Below, in pieces: positions 26,938-37,429 of a stretch of 64,000 bases of DNA. The number at the start of each line of letters is the position of its first letter. The first letter of the stretch is position 1. Origin of the DNA: Epichloe hybrida (lineage: Eukaryota > Ascomycota > Sordariomycetes > Hypocreales > Clavicipitaceae); the NCBI GenBank assembly GCA_019022495.1, contig JAFEKR010000001.1:4898001-4962000 (forward strand), in the 5' to 3' direction. A program made the position numbers and the translations under genes. The notes under the pieces are model-generated. The model was not told where the DNA came from, did not search any database, and worked only from the letters and a program-made list of their open reading frames with translations.

Positions 26938-27431
26938 AATGCAAGCACTATAGATAAAAGAGATAGCTATCCTAGCTATCTAATAAGATCTAACAAATTT
27001 ATAATAAGCTAGGAAGCGGGCTCTTGTAAGGGAATTTAGTTAGATAGATTATTAGGTCTAGTGGTCATTAAATTAGTCATCAAATCGGTCATTAAATCAG
27101 TTATCAAATTGATTATTAAACTAATTAGGTTAATAACTTAACCTATAGGATTTGTAACTATAGTAGTTAGGTTAATTATTAAATTATATATCTAATTCGA
27201 AGTATAAGTTAATAGGGCGCTCTAAATCATAGTTAATTAAATTATTAGATTAATTGAATTAATTAGGTTAATTAGATTGATTTAGTTAATTGGATGGATT
27301 TAGTTAATTAGATTGATTAGGTTAATAGTTAGGCTAATCATTAGATTAATAATCCGAGTCGCTATTAGATTAATAATCGTACAGATAGTCGTATTAATCA
27401 GGCTAATAGATTTGATAGTTAATAGCTTAGC

Positions 27432-27660
27432 TAGGTAACGAGCTTTGCAGAGGTCTAGGTAACGAGCTTTACAGAGGTCTAGGTAACAAGCTTTGCAAAG
27501 GTCTAGGCAACATGCTTTACAAAGGGTTAGGAATTTGGTCAAGCTATTAAATTAGCTAATAAATTCGCGAACAAATTTGCTGCACTAGGTTAGGCAATAA
27601 GCTTTACAAAGGTCTAGGCAACAAGCTTTGCAGAGGTCTAGGTAACGAGCTTTGCAAAGG
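27432..27660. repeat. 24-bp tandem repeats inside the small LTR element
   Basis: Unit GGTCTAGGTAACGAGCTTTG plus CAGA, repeated about four times at 27432-27527 and about three times at 27590-27660. On the minus strand it gives an open frame repeating LCKARYLD, which is a by-product of the repeat, not a gene. Confidence 0.8.
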
Positions 27661-28059
27661 GTTAGGAATTCGGTTAGGCTATTGAATTAGCTAACGAATT
27701 AGCTAGTGAACTTGCTAATAAGCTAGCTGCCTTTAAAGGTTATTGCGTTTTTCAAAGACTTCCTTAACTAAATCTTTAAGCTATTAAAAATCATCCTCTT
27801 CTATTACTAGCTTCTATTAAAGGTCCTATATTTGTTACTACTATCACTAAATTTGCTACTACTAAATTTGTTAATATTGCTAACTAGCTAGGCATAAGTC
27901 CTTAAGATGCTAAAAGCCCTAATTTCTTAAAGGGAAGGTTTTCCTATAAATACTATAGGTTTAGCGTTAATAATCTTACGTATAAAGTTACTATAATTAC
28001 TGTTGCTTATACTAATCTAGCTAATGTAAGGAAAGCATTATAGTGGCTTTATTAGATTA

Positions 28060-28760
28060 ATTGACGAATTTGTCAGATTACCAGTTAGGTCAAAGGTCAA
28101 AGATCGAAGGTCTTCGGATTAATCGAATTAAATCAAAGATTAAAGAATCAAAGGTTGAGGGTCTTTAGATTAATTAGATTAAATTAAAGATTAAGGAATT
28201 AAAGGTTAAGAGTCTTTAGATTAGATAAAATCGCACGATTAATTAATTCAAAGGTTAAGAAATCAAAGGTGAAAGAATTAAAGGTCAAAGAATTGAAGGT
28301 TAAAGGTCTTTGGATTAATCGAAATTGCATGATTAATTAATTCAAAGGTCAAAGGTCTTTAAATTAGAGATTAAAGAGATTAAAGGTCTTTAAATTAATA
28401 GATGAAAGGTTAAAGAATTTAAGTCCGAAGGTCTTTAGGTTAACGGATTAAAGGTTAGCATAAGGGTTAACGAACTAATTGAAATGGATTAAAGGTCGAA
28501 GAATCAAAGGTCTTCAAATTAACGGATCGAAGGTCTTTAAATTAACAGATTAAGGGTTAAAGAATCGAAGTCTAAAGGTCTTTAGGTTAACAAATCAAAG
28601 GTTAGCATAAGGGTTAACGAATTAATTAAATTAAATTGAAAGTCAAAGAATTAAAGGTCTTTAAATTAACGGATCAAAGGTCTTTAAATTAATGAATCAA
28701 AGGGTCTTTAAATCAACGGATTAAAGGGTCTTCAAAGAGATCAAATAATCTGCCAATAGG
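28060..28760. repeat. Irregular AAAGGTC-type repeat tract
   Basis: Dozens of short units built from GATTAAAGGTC, TTTAAATTAACGGATC and variants, with irregular spacing. A longer block including GATGCCTA..AGG..AGGCCTAG occurs twice (about 28763 and 28919). No coding frame. Confidence 0.7.
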
Positions 28761-29066
28761 AGCAATGCCTAAGGGAGCTATGAGGCCTAGCGAAAGGGAT
28801 AGATTAATCAATTAGTTAGATTGACAGTCAAGTTAAAGGTTAACGAATCTAACGGTTAGATCGAAGGTTAACAAATCTAACGGTCGGATTAAAGGTCAAG
28901 AAATCTGACGATAGGCGCGATGCCTAGAGGGACTATTAGGCCTAGCTAGTAAAAGGGATAGATTTGACGGGCTTGGTTAGTTAGTTAACAAATTAGTTAG
29001 TTTAGTAGCTTTTATTAAGTAGTAAAAGCGCTAGGTACGCAAGATTAAAGAGTAATTACTACTACT

Positions 29067-29221
29067 TATTATAACATAAAACATAAGATTTAAAGGAGTA
29101 TATAAAGGTTCTTAATTTAACTAGCTAGAGGCTAAAGCTATTGTCTAATATAGGGGTTCTAGGTCACGTGCTAGGCCACATCCTCGGCACGGCAAGCCAC
29201 TGTCAATTCTAGCACGTAACA
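29067..29221 (+). repeat. 155-bp LTR, right
   Basis: Begins TATTATAACATA (mutated from TGTTACGATATG) and ends undamaged in AGCACGTAACA. Contains CACGTGCTAGGCCACATCC, shared with the left copy. Confidence 0.88.
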
Positions 29222-29226
29222 AGCTA

Positions 29227-29404
29227 AATACTTTTTAAATAGTTTATTAGTAAAACTATTACTTTATTATATTATTTTATAAAGTATTAGTAAAATCTTA
29301 TGAACCTAAGGAATAATTAAATATTAAATATACTATACGGTATTAGCTAAGTTATAATAGCTTTAACTTATAATAGTTTTATTTTAAGTTCTTTTTTAAA
29401 TATA
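29227..29404. repeat. Element E, right arm continued
   Basis: Reverse complement of about 11330-11520. It resumes E after the small LTR element and ends at the TTTTTTAAATATA target duplication of the retroposon fragment. Confidence 0.6.
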
Positions 29405-30047
29405 TATATATTATTTACGCTAGTTAGCTCTATAGATAGCTATTACTAGTACTCCTGCTACTAAGTCAAAAGGGAAAACCCTATACTAGGAAGAAAAACC
29501 CCCTTACATCTATATACAGGCCAGCGCTAGCCCTGTAATAGGTCTGCGCTACTTAGTGTGTTTCCTATTATAGGTGTTTATTACTAGCTTATACTAGCCT
29601 TATCCTATTAAAAAGAAAAAGAAAGGAAAGATATATAAAATAAGAGTTTATAAGCCCCTTCTAGTCCTACTCTAGTGTGATAATACGCCTATCCTAAGTC
29701 TCTTTGCTTTAGGCTAGGGCAAAGTAAATCCGGATTTATAGCGTTAATTCACTTCTTATTTACTCTTACGCTTACTCTCCTGTGGCCCTACTTTTTAGCT
29801 ATCTCTAGCCTATTCCCGCCTTATATATCTAGTAAAGTCTAAGCACCTAGTTTTATTTAACTAGCACTAGGGGAGGGCAGTTATAGCCCTAGACTAGGGC
29901 GGTCCCAGGTTGAGATTGCTTGTGTGTCATTAGATTCGTTAATCGCGTTGTGCTTCGTTTTTGAGCAAGTTATCTGAATTGTCCCCCCCCCCCCCCTCGG
30001 GATGAGATGGGGGGGGGGGGTAAAGAGAGATGGAGGGGGAGAGATTT
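29405..30047 (-). mobile_element. Non-LTR retroposon F, 5'-truncated copy
   Basis: Reverse-oriented copy of the element at 48407-50242. Both share an end with AGCTCTATAGATAGCTAT and a region around TTAGGCTAGGGCAAAGTAAATC. It is bounded by the 13-bp duplication TTTTTTAAATATA (29392-29404 and 30048-30060), though that sequence is low-complexity. It lacks the 5' portion present in the longer copy, as expected for target-primed insertion. Its truncated end contains a 14-C run (29983-29996) and a 12-G run (30009-30020). No protein domain was recognised. Confidence 0.7.
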
Positions 30048-30206
30048 TTTTTTAAATATAATAAAACCTAGGAATTTTACTTATATAATAAAAAATTAGT
30101 ACTTTTTAAGGTTAATATAAAAGTCTATATTCTAAAGTTACTTTAGTACCTTTTTAATATACTTTATATATCTTATAAAGTTACTATTATATATTAAAAT
30201 ATTATT
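30048..30206. repeat. Element E, right arm continued
   Basis: Complement of about 11200-11350, including AAAAGTACTAATTTT-type sequence. Ends at TTATT, the target duplication of the next element. Confidence 0.6.
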
Positions 30207-30517
30207 GTGTGGCTAGGAATATGACCCCTAGAGACCTCTCTCACAAGACCTCTAGCCCTTAGACCTCGGATCTATCGGATCCCTCAAGACCTCTAGCCCC
30301 TTTGACCTCGGATCTATCGGATTGTCGGATCAATTCAACCACATTGGATCCGGCCTAGCCCCTAACCCCCTAGCTAGATAAAAGCCCTAGATTCCCTCCC
30401 TTTTCATAGAAAATTTACTCCCCCTTTAATGCCTTTAGCTTAGATTGTTCAAATCGTGTTTTTACCTATGTTTTCCTAAGAAGATTATGAGATTATTCAA
30501 GATTATCTAGCTACCTA
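30207..30517 (+). repeat. Duplicated LTR head (partial LTR)
   Basis: 311 bp, nearly identical to 30518-30830. It runs from GTGTGGCTAGG to TAGCTACCTA, then the LTR restarts, so this is a partial tandem duplication at the 5' end. Confidence 0.8.
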
Positions 30518-31047
30518 GTGTGTGGCTAGGAATATGACCCCTAGAGACCTCTCTCACAAGACCTCTAGCCCCTTGGACCTCGGATCTATCGGATCCCTCG
30601 AGACCTCTAGCCCCTTCGACCTCGGATCTATCGGATTGTCGGATCAATTCAACCACATTAGATCCGGCCTAGCCCCTGACCCCTTAGCTAGATAAAAGCC
30701 TTAGATTCCCTCCCTTTTCATAGAAAAACAACTCTCCCTTTATTGCCTTTGGCTTGGATTGTTCAAATTGTGTTTTTACCTGTGTTTACCTAAGAAGATT
30801 ATGGAATTATTTTGAGATTATCCGAGATTATTTAGCTGCCTAGCTAGGCTACTTTTCTAGCTTCGATCCTCGCGATGGATCGCAAATATCGCAGACCTAG
30901 ATCCCGATATCTAGGTTTAATTGCTAATATCGTTAAAATTGTCAATATCGTCAATATTGTCATTTTGTCATTTTCATTAGCATCATTGTCACTATCATTA
31001 GATCCCTCTTTTCCGTTGTTTTAGGGTGGTTATTTTGCCCTAATAAA
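30518..31047 (+). repeat. LARD-like element 5' LTR
   Basis: 530 bp, GTGTGGCTAGG...CCCTAATAAA (RIP form of CCCTGACAAA). It contains short GACCTCGGATCTATCGGAT units. Confidence 0.82.
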
Positions 31048-31189
31048 CATAGTAAAGAAACAGGGAATAGTCCTGTCAGACCTCTCGCCGTTAGATTCAA
31101 TAATAAATCCCTCCTAATATTACCTCTACGAATATCCCCTCTAGTTATCCCTTTTATATAATTATTATAATCATTAGCTACTTCTTACA

Positions 31190-31590
31190 TCTTCTTCTTT
31201 CGATCTAGGTTAGCTAGATTAGATCTCTTCATTCTAATCAATTAATCTAGGTTATTTAACTAGTCTAACCTTATCAAAATCATTAGATTAGTCAGATTGA
31301 TTGATCGGGACCTCTACGACCTTTTCCCTCTTTGATCCGGGCAGCTAGATTAAATCCCTTCATTCCGATTAATTAATCTAGGTTATCTGACTAGTCTAAT
31401 ATCGTTAAAATCATCAGATTAGTCAGATTAATTGATTAGGACTACTACAACCTTTTTCCCCTTTAATCTAGGTAGCTAGATTAAATCCCTTCGTTCTAAT
31501 TAATTAATCTAGGTCATTTAACTAGTCTAATATCGTTAAAATTATTAGATTCGTTAGATTAATTGATTAGGACCACTATAACTTTTTTTT
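31190..31590. repeat. ~118-bp tandem repeat, three units
   Basis: Each unit contains GCTAGATTAAATCCCTTC, then AATTAATCTAGGTTA, then TAGTCTAATATCGTTAAAAT, then a GGACCTCTACGACC-like end. Confidence 0.75.
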
Positions 31591-31599
31591 TCCTTGTGG

Positions 31600-31690
31600 C
31601 CTAGACCTTCCTTTCTATCTTTGACCTTTTCTTCCGATTTTCGACTTTCTTTTCTATCTTTAACCTTTTCTTCCGATTTTTAACCTTCTG
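31600..31690. repeat. ~48-bp repeat, two units
   Basis: Two copies of a pyrimidine-rich unit with CTTTCTATCTTTGACC and TTTTCTTCCGATTTT. Confidence 0.7.
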
Positions 31691-31844
31691 ACCTCCCCTA
31701 GCTAGCTTACTAGCTAGCCTAAATCGATTCAATACCCTAGTTTTGCTTAGCTATCCGTTAGGGAGGCAAGCAGCTAGACCTTCGAATTCGATCTTTAATA
31801 AATCAGGTCTTTTTATTAGATTAATTAATCTATTATCTGACGAG

Positions 31845-32990
31845 GCCTCTGACCATTAAAGACCTCTCTAACTAACGATTCCTCTAATAATTAAAGAGAA
31901 ATCTAACTATTAGAAGGTTTGCTAAAGGGGTCTCTAATGATTAAAAGGGTCCCTTTTCATTAATCAATTAATCTATTGTCTAACGAGGCCTCCGACCGTT
32001 GAAGACCTCTCTAACTGACGATTTCTCTAACGATTAAAGAGAAATTTAACTATCAGAAGGTTTGCTAAAGGGGTCTTTGCTAATCGAAAAGGTCCCTTTT
32101 CATTAGATCAATCAATCTATCGTTTGACGAGGCCTCTGACTGTTAAAGACCTCTCTAACTAATGATTTCCCTGATTTTTAAAGGGGAATCTAATGTTAGA
32201 AGGTTTACTAAAGGGGTCTTTGCCAATCAAAAAGGTCTCTTTTCATCAGATTAATCGATTAGACCGTCTGATAAGACCTCTGACTATTAAAGACCTCTCT
32301 AACTAATGATTTCCCTAACTTTTAAAGGGGAATTTAATATTAGAAGGTTTACTAAAGGGGTCTTTGCTAATCAAAAAGGTCTCTTTTTATTAGATTAATC
32401 GATTAGACTGTCTGATAAGACCTCCGACTGTTAAAGACCTCTCTGACTAACGATTTCTCTAATGATTAAAGAGGAATCTAACTATTAGAAGGTTTGCTAA
32501 AGGGGTCTTTGCTAATCGAAAAGGTCCCTTTTTATCAGATTAATCAATCTATTATTTAACGAAGCCTCTGACCGTTAAAGACCTCTCTAACTAATGATTC
32601 CTCTAACGATTAACGAGAAATCTAATGTATAGAGGGTCCTCTGAAGAGGTCTCTAACTGATTAAAAAGGTCCCTTTTCATTAGATTAATTGATCTATTGT
32701 CTGACAAGCCCTCTAACCGTTAAAGACCTCTCTAACTAATGATTTCCCTGACTTTCAAAGGGAATCTAATATTAGAAGGTCTATAAAAGGGGTCTTTACT
32801 AATCAAAAAGGTCCCTTTTTATTACATTAATTAATCTATTGTCTAACAAGGCCTCTAACCGTTAAAGACCTCTCTAACTGATGATTCCTCTGACAATTGA
32901 CAAGGAATCTGATGTACAGAGGGTTCTCTAAAGAGGTCTCTAACTAATTAAAAGGGTCCCTTTTTATTAGATTAATTAATAACCCCTTTA
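31845..32990. repeat. ~142-bp tandem array, about eight units
   Basis: Each unit contains GACCTCTCTAACTAAC/TGATT, AGAAGGTTTGCTAAAGGGGT and AAGGTCCCTTTTCATTAGA. The last units have a GAGGGTCCTCTGAAGAGG variant. This array makes up most of the element's interior. Confidence 0.82.
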
Positions 32991-33145
32991 ATTAATTAAT
33001 AGATAAAAGAGGGGGGGGGCCTGAAAATCACGATTTTTTCTTATCTTATAATTTTATTACTTATTTCCCCTTTTTATTGGTTTTTTTTTAGTTACTATTT
33101 TCCCTTTCCTAGGGACTAGGAAGGGAAAATAGTTAGGGAGGTGTT

Positions 33146-33703
33146 GTGTGGCTAGGAATATGACCCCTAGAGACCTCTCTCACAAGACCTCTAGCCCTTA
33201 GACCTCGGATCTATCGGATCCCCCGAGACCTCTAGCCCTTAGACCTCAGATCTATCGGATCCCTCGAGACCTCTAGCCCCTTTGACCTCGGATCTATCGG
33301 ATTGCCAGATCAACTCAACTACATTAGATCTAGCCTAGCCCCTAACCCCCTAGCTAGATGAAAGCCCTAGATTCCCTCCCTTTTCATAGAAAATTAACTC
33401 TCCCTTTAATGCCTTTGGCTTAGATTATTTAAATCGTGTTTTTACCTGTGTTTTCCTAAGAAGATTATGAGATTATTCAAGATTATCTAGCTGCCTAGCT
33501 AGGCTGCTTTTCTAGCTTGAATCCTCGCGATGGATTGCAAATATCGCAGACCTGGATCCCGATAACTAGGTTCAATTGCTAATATCGTTGAAATCGTCAA
33601 TATTGTCAATATTATCATTTTCGTCATTTTCATTAGCATTATTGTCACTATTGTTAGATCCCTCCTTTCCGTTATTTTAGGGTGGTTGTTTTGCCCTGAC
33701 AAA
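33146..33703 (+). repeat. LARD-like element 3' LTR
   Basis: 558 bp, with one extra GACCTCGGATCTATCGGAT unit relative to the 5' LTR, ending CCCTGACAAA. Short minus-strand open frames here are chance products. Confidence 0.85.
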
Positions 33704-33712
33704 TTATTAAGG

Positions 33713-33977
33713 TGTTAGGAGCACGGAGGCCAGAGAGCCATGGACAGGATAGTTATAGAATAAAGCCCTTAGATAACTATCAGTTACACAAATAACTAAG
33801 TAGCTACTAGATAGCTATATATATATAGTAAGGTATTTAGATAAGGATTACCTATAAGAGATATAGGAGATTGAAGTTTTAATCTTTATATACCTATCTC
33901 TAAGTAGTAGCTCCCTAGCTATAACTAAGAACCTTAGCCTTTACTTTATTTATATCTTTTTTACTATAGTTATAATA
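33713..33977 (+). repeat. Gypsy 5' LTR
   Basis: 265 bp. Starts TGTTAGGAGCACGGAGG, unmutated for the first 40 bases, then heavily RIP-mutated to its inner end TATAATA. Confidence 0.9.
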
Positions 33978-36179
33978 AGTTAAACTCTTAAACCCTTTAG
34001 GGAAAATAAACTATTAGCTAAATTTAAATATAAAGAAGCTATAAAGTATTTACCTAAAATATACTTATATTACCTAGTAAGGAAGCCCTAATCCTATAGT
34101 ACCTAGATAGTAACTAAAATACCCTAACTATAGAATATAAAAGAGTATAGTAAATATTACCTAACTAATATAATAATACTAAATCTAGTAAAAATAATAA
34201 TCTAGATAAGCTATAGAGGTAATATAAGGTTATATAATCTAAGCTATAAAATACTTATATAAAAAAGAAGATCTTAGATATAGAAGTATAGCTTAAGGAA
34301 ATAAAAGTAAACTTATAAATAGCTAGATTAGGTAAAGAACTTATAATTACCCCTTAGATAAATATATAAAGAATTCCTTTATTCCTAGATTTCTTACTTA
34401 ATACTAAGTTTATAATAAATATATACTTATAAAGCTTTATTAAGATATAGTATAAGGTACTTATATATAAAAGTAATACCTATAAGAGTTTATAAGTATA
34501 CCTAGTTAATTTAAATATACTATTTAAGCTAGACTTAAGAACCTTTTGGAATAATAAAACTTAGGTAGTATATACTAATAGCTACTTAGCTAATAATATA
34601 AAGTAATAGTAAATATATTATATAATAGTAAATAAGTTAGTTAACTACTTAGCTTATACTTAGGATAGATTTATATCCTAGCTAAATATTAAAGTTATAA
34701 ATAAAGATATAAGGTACTTAGAAGCTACTAGGATATTACTAAATCTAAGGTAAAAAAGTAATTAGTCTTTTTAATCTTTCCTAAAACTTTAAATAAAGGT
34801 AAAAGTAAAATTACCTAACTAAATTCCTATATACTTAAGGATAGTAATTTTTCTAAGTAGCTTAAATAATACTATAAGGAAGTATATAGTTAGCTAAGAG
34901 TTTCTAATATCTTAGAGCTACCTATAAGGTTAAGGTAAAAAGGCTAAAGTTATAATAATATTTATATTAAATAATTATAATAGAAACTATAATAAGAAAA
35001 GTAAGAATAATAAAAGATAATACTCTAGCTTCCTTATAAATAACTTATAGTAAAGCTTATAATAACCTAGTATAAGCTAAAAACTATTTAAGTACTATAA
35101 ATATAGTAGCCTTAGATATAGTATAAATAAATATAATATAGTAAACTACTTAATTTATAAAAGTAATAAGTATATTACTAAGAAGTATAAGAATAGTAGT
35201 AATAAAACCTTAGACTTAAATAAAATTCTAATTAATTTAGCTTAGGCCTAGGACAAAAGTCTTACTATAGAAAAACCTATAGATAAGAGAATAAGAATAT
35301 AAGTAACCTTATAGTAAGATAACTATTAGTTAGTAATACTAGTGCTATTAAATATAAGTATAAAGTATTTAATGATTTACCCTAAATTATTATTAAAATA
35401 GGATTAAAAAAATATAAAGAAAGTAAAGATAACACTAGAAAGTATAAGTAAGGATAGGATTTTATACTAAGGAATCTTATATAAACTAGTTAAGGTAAAA
35501 GATAGTATAAGCTATATAAAGGTTTACTAAGTTAGCTACTATATTACTAATATAGGAGAGAGAATACTCCTAGGAATAGACTAGACCCTAGAGTATAAAC
35601 CTATAGTAATAGACTAAAAGTAAGGTTTCTAAAGGTTTTTAATAACTTAGAATTATATTACTTTTACTATAAGTAAGTAATAATTATATAAGGTAGTAAA
35701 GTAGTTTTCTATTATACTATTACTAGTATTACTAAAGATTAAGGTAGTTAACCTAAAGGTAAAAGAAAGGGATACTAATAAAAATTTATAAATAAATAAT
35801 ATAGTAAGTAATAACCTAAGTTATAGTATAGTTATAGTAATAGTAGTAAAATATACTTATATATTAAGGGAAAAAAAACTAAGAAGTATAATAATGCTTT
35901 AAGTAGTATATTATAAAGAGTTAGTAGTATTTATATAAGAGATAGATAGTAATATACTCTAGTAGTAAATCCTAGAAGAGTATATAAAATTTATAAATAT
36001 TTTTTTAAAGGATTTAGCTAGTAAGCTTCTAGAATTAAGTAGCTATACTTATATAATTAAATTAGAAAAGGGAAAATAACTACCCTAGGGACCTATATAA
36101 AACCTAGCTAAAAAAAGAGCTAGAGGTACTTAGGGAGTACCTAGTAAGTATATAGGAAAAAGGGTAAATTAGAAGATTA

Positions 36180-36630
36180 ATAAGCCTAGCTAAGGCCTTA
36201 ATTTTATTTATTCTGAAAAAATTAGGGAAATTAAGGCTTTGTATAAATTATAAAGGCCTTAATAAGATTACTATTAAAAATAAGGCCCCCTTACTATTAA
36301 TCTCTTAAATCCTTAATTAACTAGTAAGTATAAAAGTTTTTATATTACTAAATCTTTAAGAAGTATACTACTAAGTAGCTTCTAAGTAACTTATAGGCCT
36401 AGTATATAAAATACTATAATAAGAAGTAAACTCTAATAAAGTTTAGAGTAAGTAACTATATTTTATTATTTATTAAGAATATTAACTTATAGTAACCTAG
36501 TAGGAAGCTAAGTATAAAGTATTTAGGCCCTTATAAAATTGAAAAGGTAATTAGTATTTATAGATTAGTATATTAATTAAAGCTACTACCTAGAATATAT
36601 TTATATAATATTTTTAATATTACTAACCTT
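36180..36630 (+). pseudogene. Gypsy reverse transcriptase start fused to integrase C-terminus
   Basis: Conceptual KLRLCINY / [12 protein letters not shown] is the reverse transcriptase fingers segment, with the Arg between them now a stop. Within about 230 bp the sequence changes to the integrase end (LGPYKIEKVIS, then IFNITNLKLY). An internal deletion has therefore removed the catalytic core of pol. Confidence 0.75.
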
Positions 36631-36679
36631 AAGCTATATATAGGGGACTTATTTAGTATAGAAGATATATCCTTACTAT

Positions 36680-37254
36680 TTTGTCGGGGAAAAACAACCA
36701 CCCCAAAACAACGGAAAAGAGGGATCTGACGATAATGACGATATTGACGATATTGACGATATTGACGATATTGACGATATTGACGATATTGACGATATTG
36801 ACGATATTGACGATATTGACGATATTGACGATATTGACGATATTGACGAATTCAACGATATTAGCAATTGAACCTAGATATCGGGATCTAGGTCTGCGAT
36901 ATTTGCGATCCATCGCGAGGATTAAAGCTAGAAAAGCAGCCTAGCTAGGCAGCTAGATAATCTTAAATAAGCTTATATTTATCTTAGGAAAACAAAGGTA
37001 AAAACACAATTTGAACAATCCAAGCCAAAGGCATCAAAGGGAGAGTTGATTTTTTATGAAAAGGGAGGGAATCTAGGGCTTTTATCTAGCTAGAGGTCAG
37101 GGGCTAGGCCGGATCTAATGTGGTTGAATTGATCTGACAATCCGATAGATCCGAGGTCTTGTGAGAGAGGTCTCGAGGGATCCGATAGATCCGAGGTCTT
37201 AGGGGCTAGAGGTCTTGTGAGATAGGTCTCTAGGGGTCATATTCCTAGCCACAC
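36680..37254 (-). repeat. Solo LTR of the LARD-like family nested in gypsy
   Basis: 575 bp on the minus strand, TTTGTCGGGG...CCTAGCCACAC, with an exact 5-bp duplication ACTAT at 36675-36679 and 37255-37259. It must be younger than the gypsy it interrupts. It contains an expanded 9-bp repeat. Confidence 0.88.
36729..36855. repeat. (GACGATATT)n expansion in the solo LTR
   Basis: About fourteen near-perfect 9-bp units where the other LTR copies have only two or three. Because the unit is divisible by three, all six frames stay open, producing spurious ILT, NIV and SSI repeat peptides. Confidence 0.9.
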
Positions 37255-37262
37255 ACTATAAG

Positions 37263-37425
37263 AGAATATTATAAATAATAAGTAAGAGTTTAAAGTTAAA
37301 AGAATTATATTATATTATTATAATAGGAGATATTAGAAATACCTAGTTAAATAGAAAGGCTAAAATACTTTAGAGAATTCTTAAGTAAAGAAAAGAGATT
37401 TTATTATAATAAATATTATTAAGGA
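37263..37425 (+). pseudogene. Gypsy integrase chromodomain relic
   Basis: Conceptual ILNNK, stop, EFKVKRIILYYY, then KYLVK, stop, KG at 37337-37360. This is the chromodomain core YLVKWKG with its Trp changed TGG to TAG. Such domains guide chromoviral integration to heterochromatin. Confidence 0.78.
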
Positions 37426-37429
37426 TTAT

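Larger units (their letters stand above)
26783..29221 (+). mobile_element. Small non-autonomous LTR element with repeat-filled interior
   Basis: 2,439-bp element with 155-bp LTRs (26783-26937 and 29067-29221). The ends are TGTTACGATATG and AGCACGTAACA, and the target duplication AGCTA is exact at 26778-26782 and 29222-29226. The 2.1-kb interior holds no retrotransposon domains. Instead it has a 24-bp repeat (27432-27660) and a long run of diverged AAAGGTC(TTT)-containing repeats (28060-28760). Length and content fit a TRIM/LARD-like parasite of an autonomous element. Strand is arbitrary, because no coding or certain primer site was seen. Confidence 0.88.
30207..33703 (+). mobile_element. Non-autonomous LTR element (LARD-like) with tandem-repeat interior
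   Basis: 3,497 bp with ends GTGTGGCTAGG and CCTGACAAA and an exact target duplication, TTATT, at 30202-30206 and 33704-33708. The 3' LTR is 558 bp. The 5' side is a full LTR (30518-31047) preceded by a duplicated LTR head (30207-30517). The interior (31048-33145) has no gag or pol; it consists of three tandem-repeat families. AGGGAGGTGT just before the 3' LTR is a plausible polypurine tract. It carries relatively little RIP damage compared with the gypsy and Copia copies. Confidence 0.85.

Noticed and set aside
27300..27542. Cys/Leu-rich 80-residue minus-strand frame
   Set aside because: Translation of a 24-bp tandem repeat within a non-autonomous LTR element, followed by low-complexity sequence. 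No supporting start or domain.
33499..33702. Minus-strand 67-residue frame
   Set aside because: Lies wholly within the 3' LTR of the LARD-like element and does not correspond to a known protein.
36653..36944. Three overlapping repeat-protein frames (NIV, SSI, ILT repeats)
   Set aside because: Produced by the 9-bp expansion inside a solo LTR, open in several frames on both strands.
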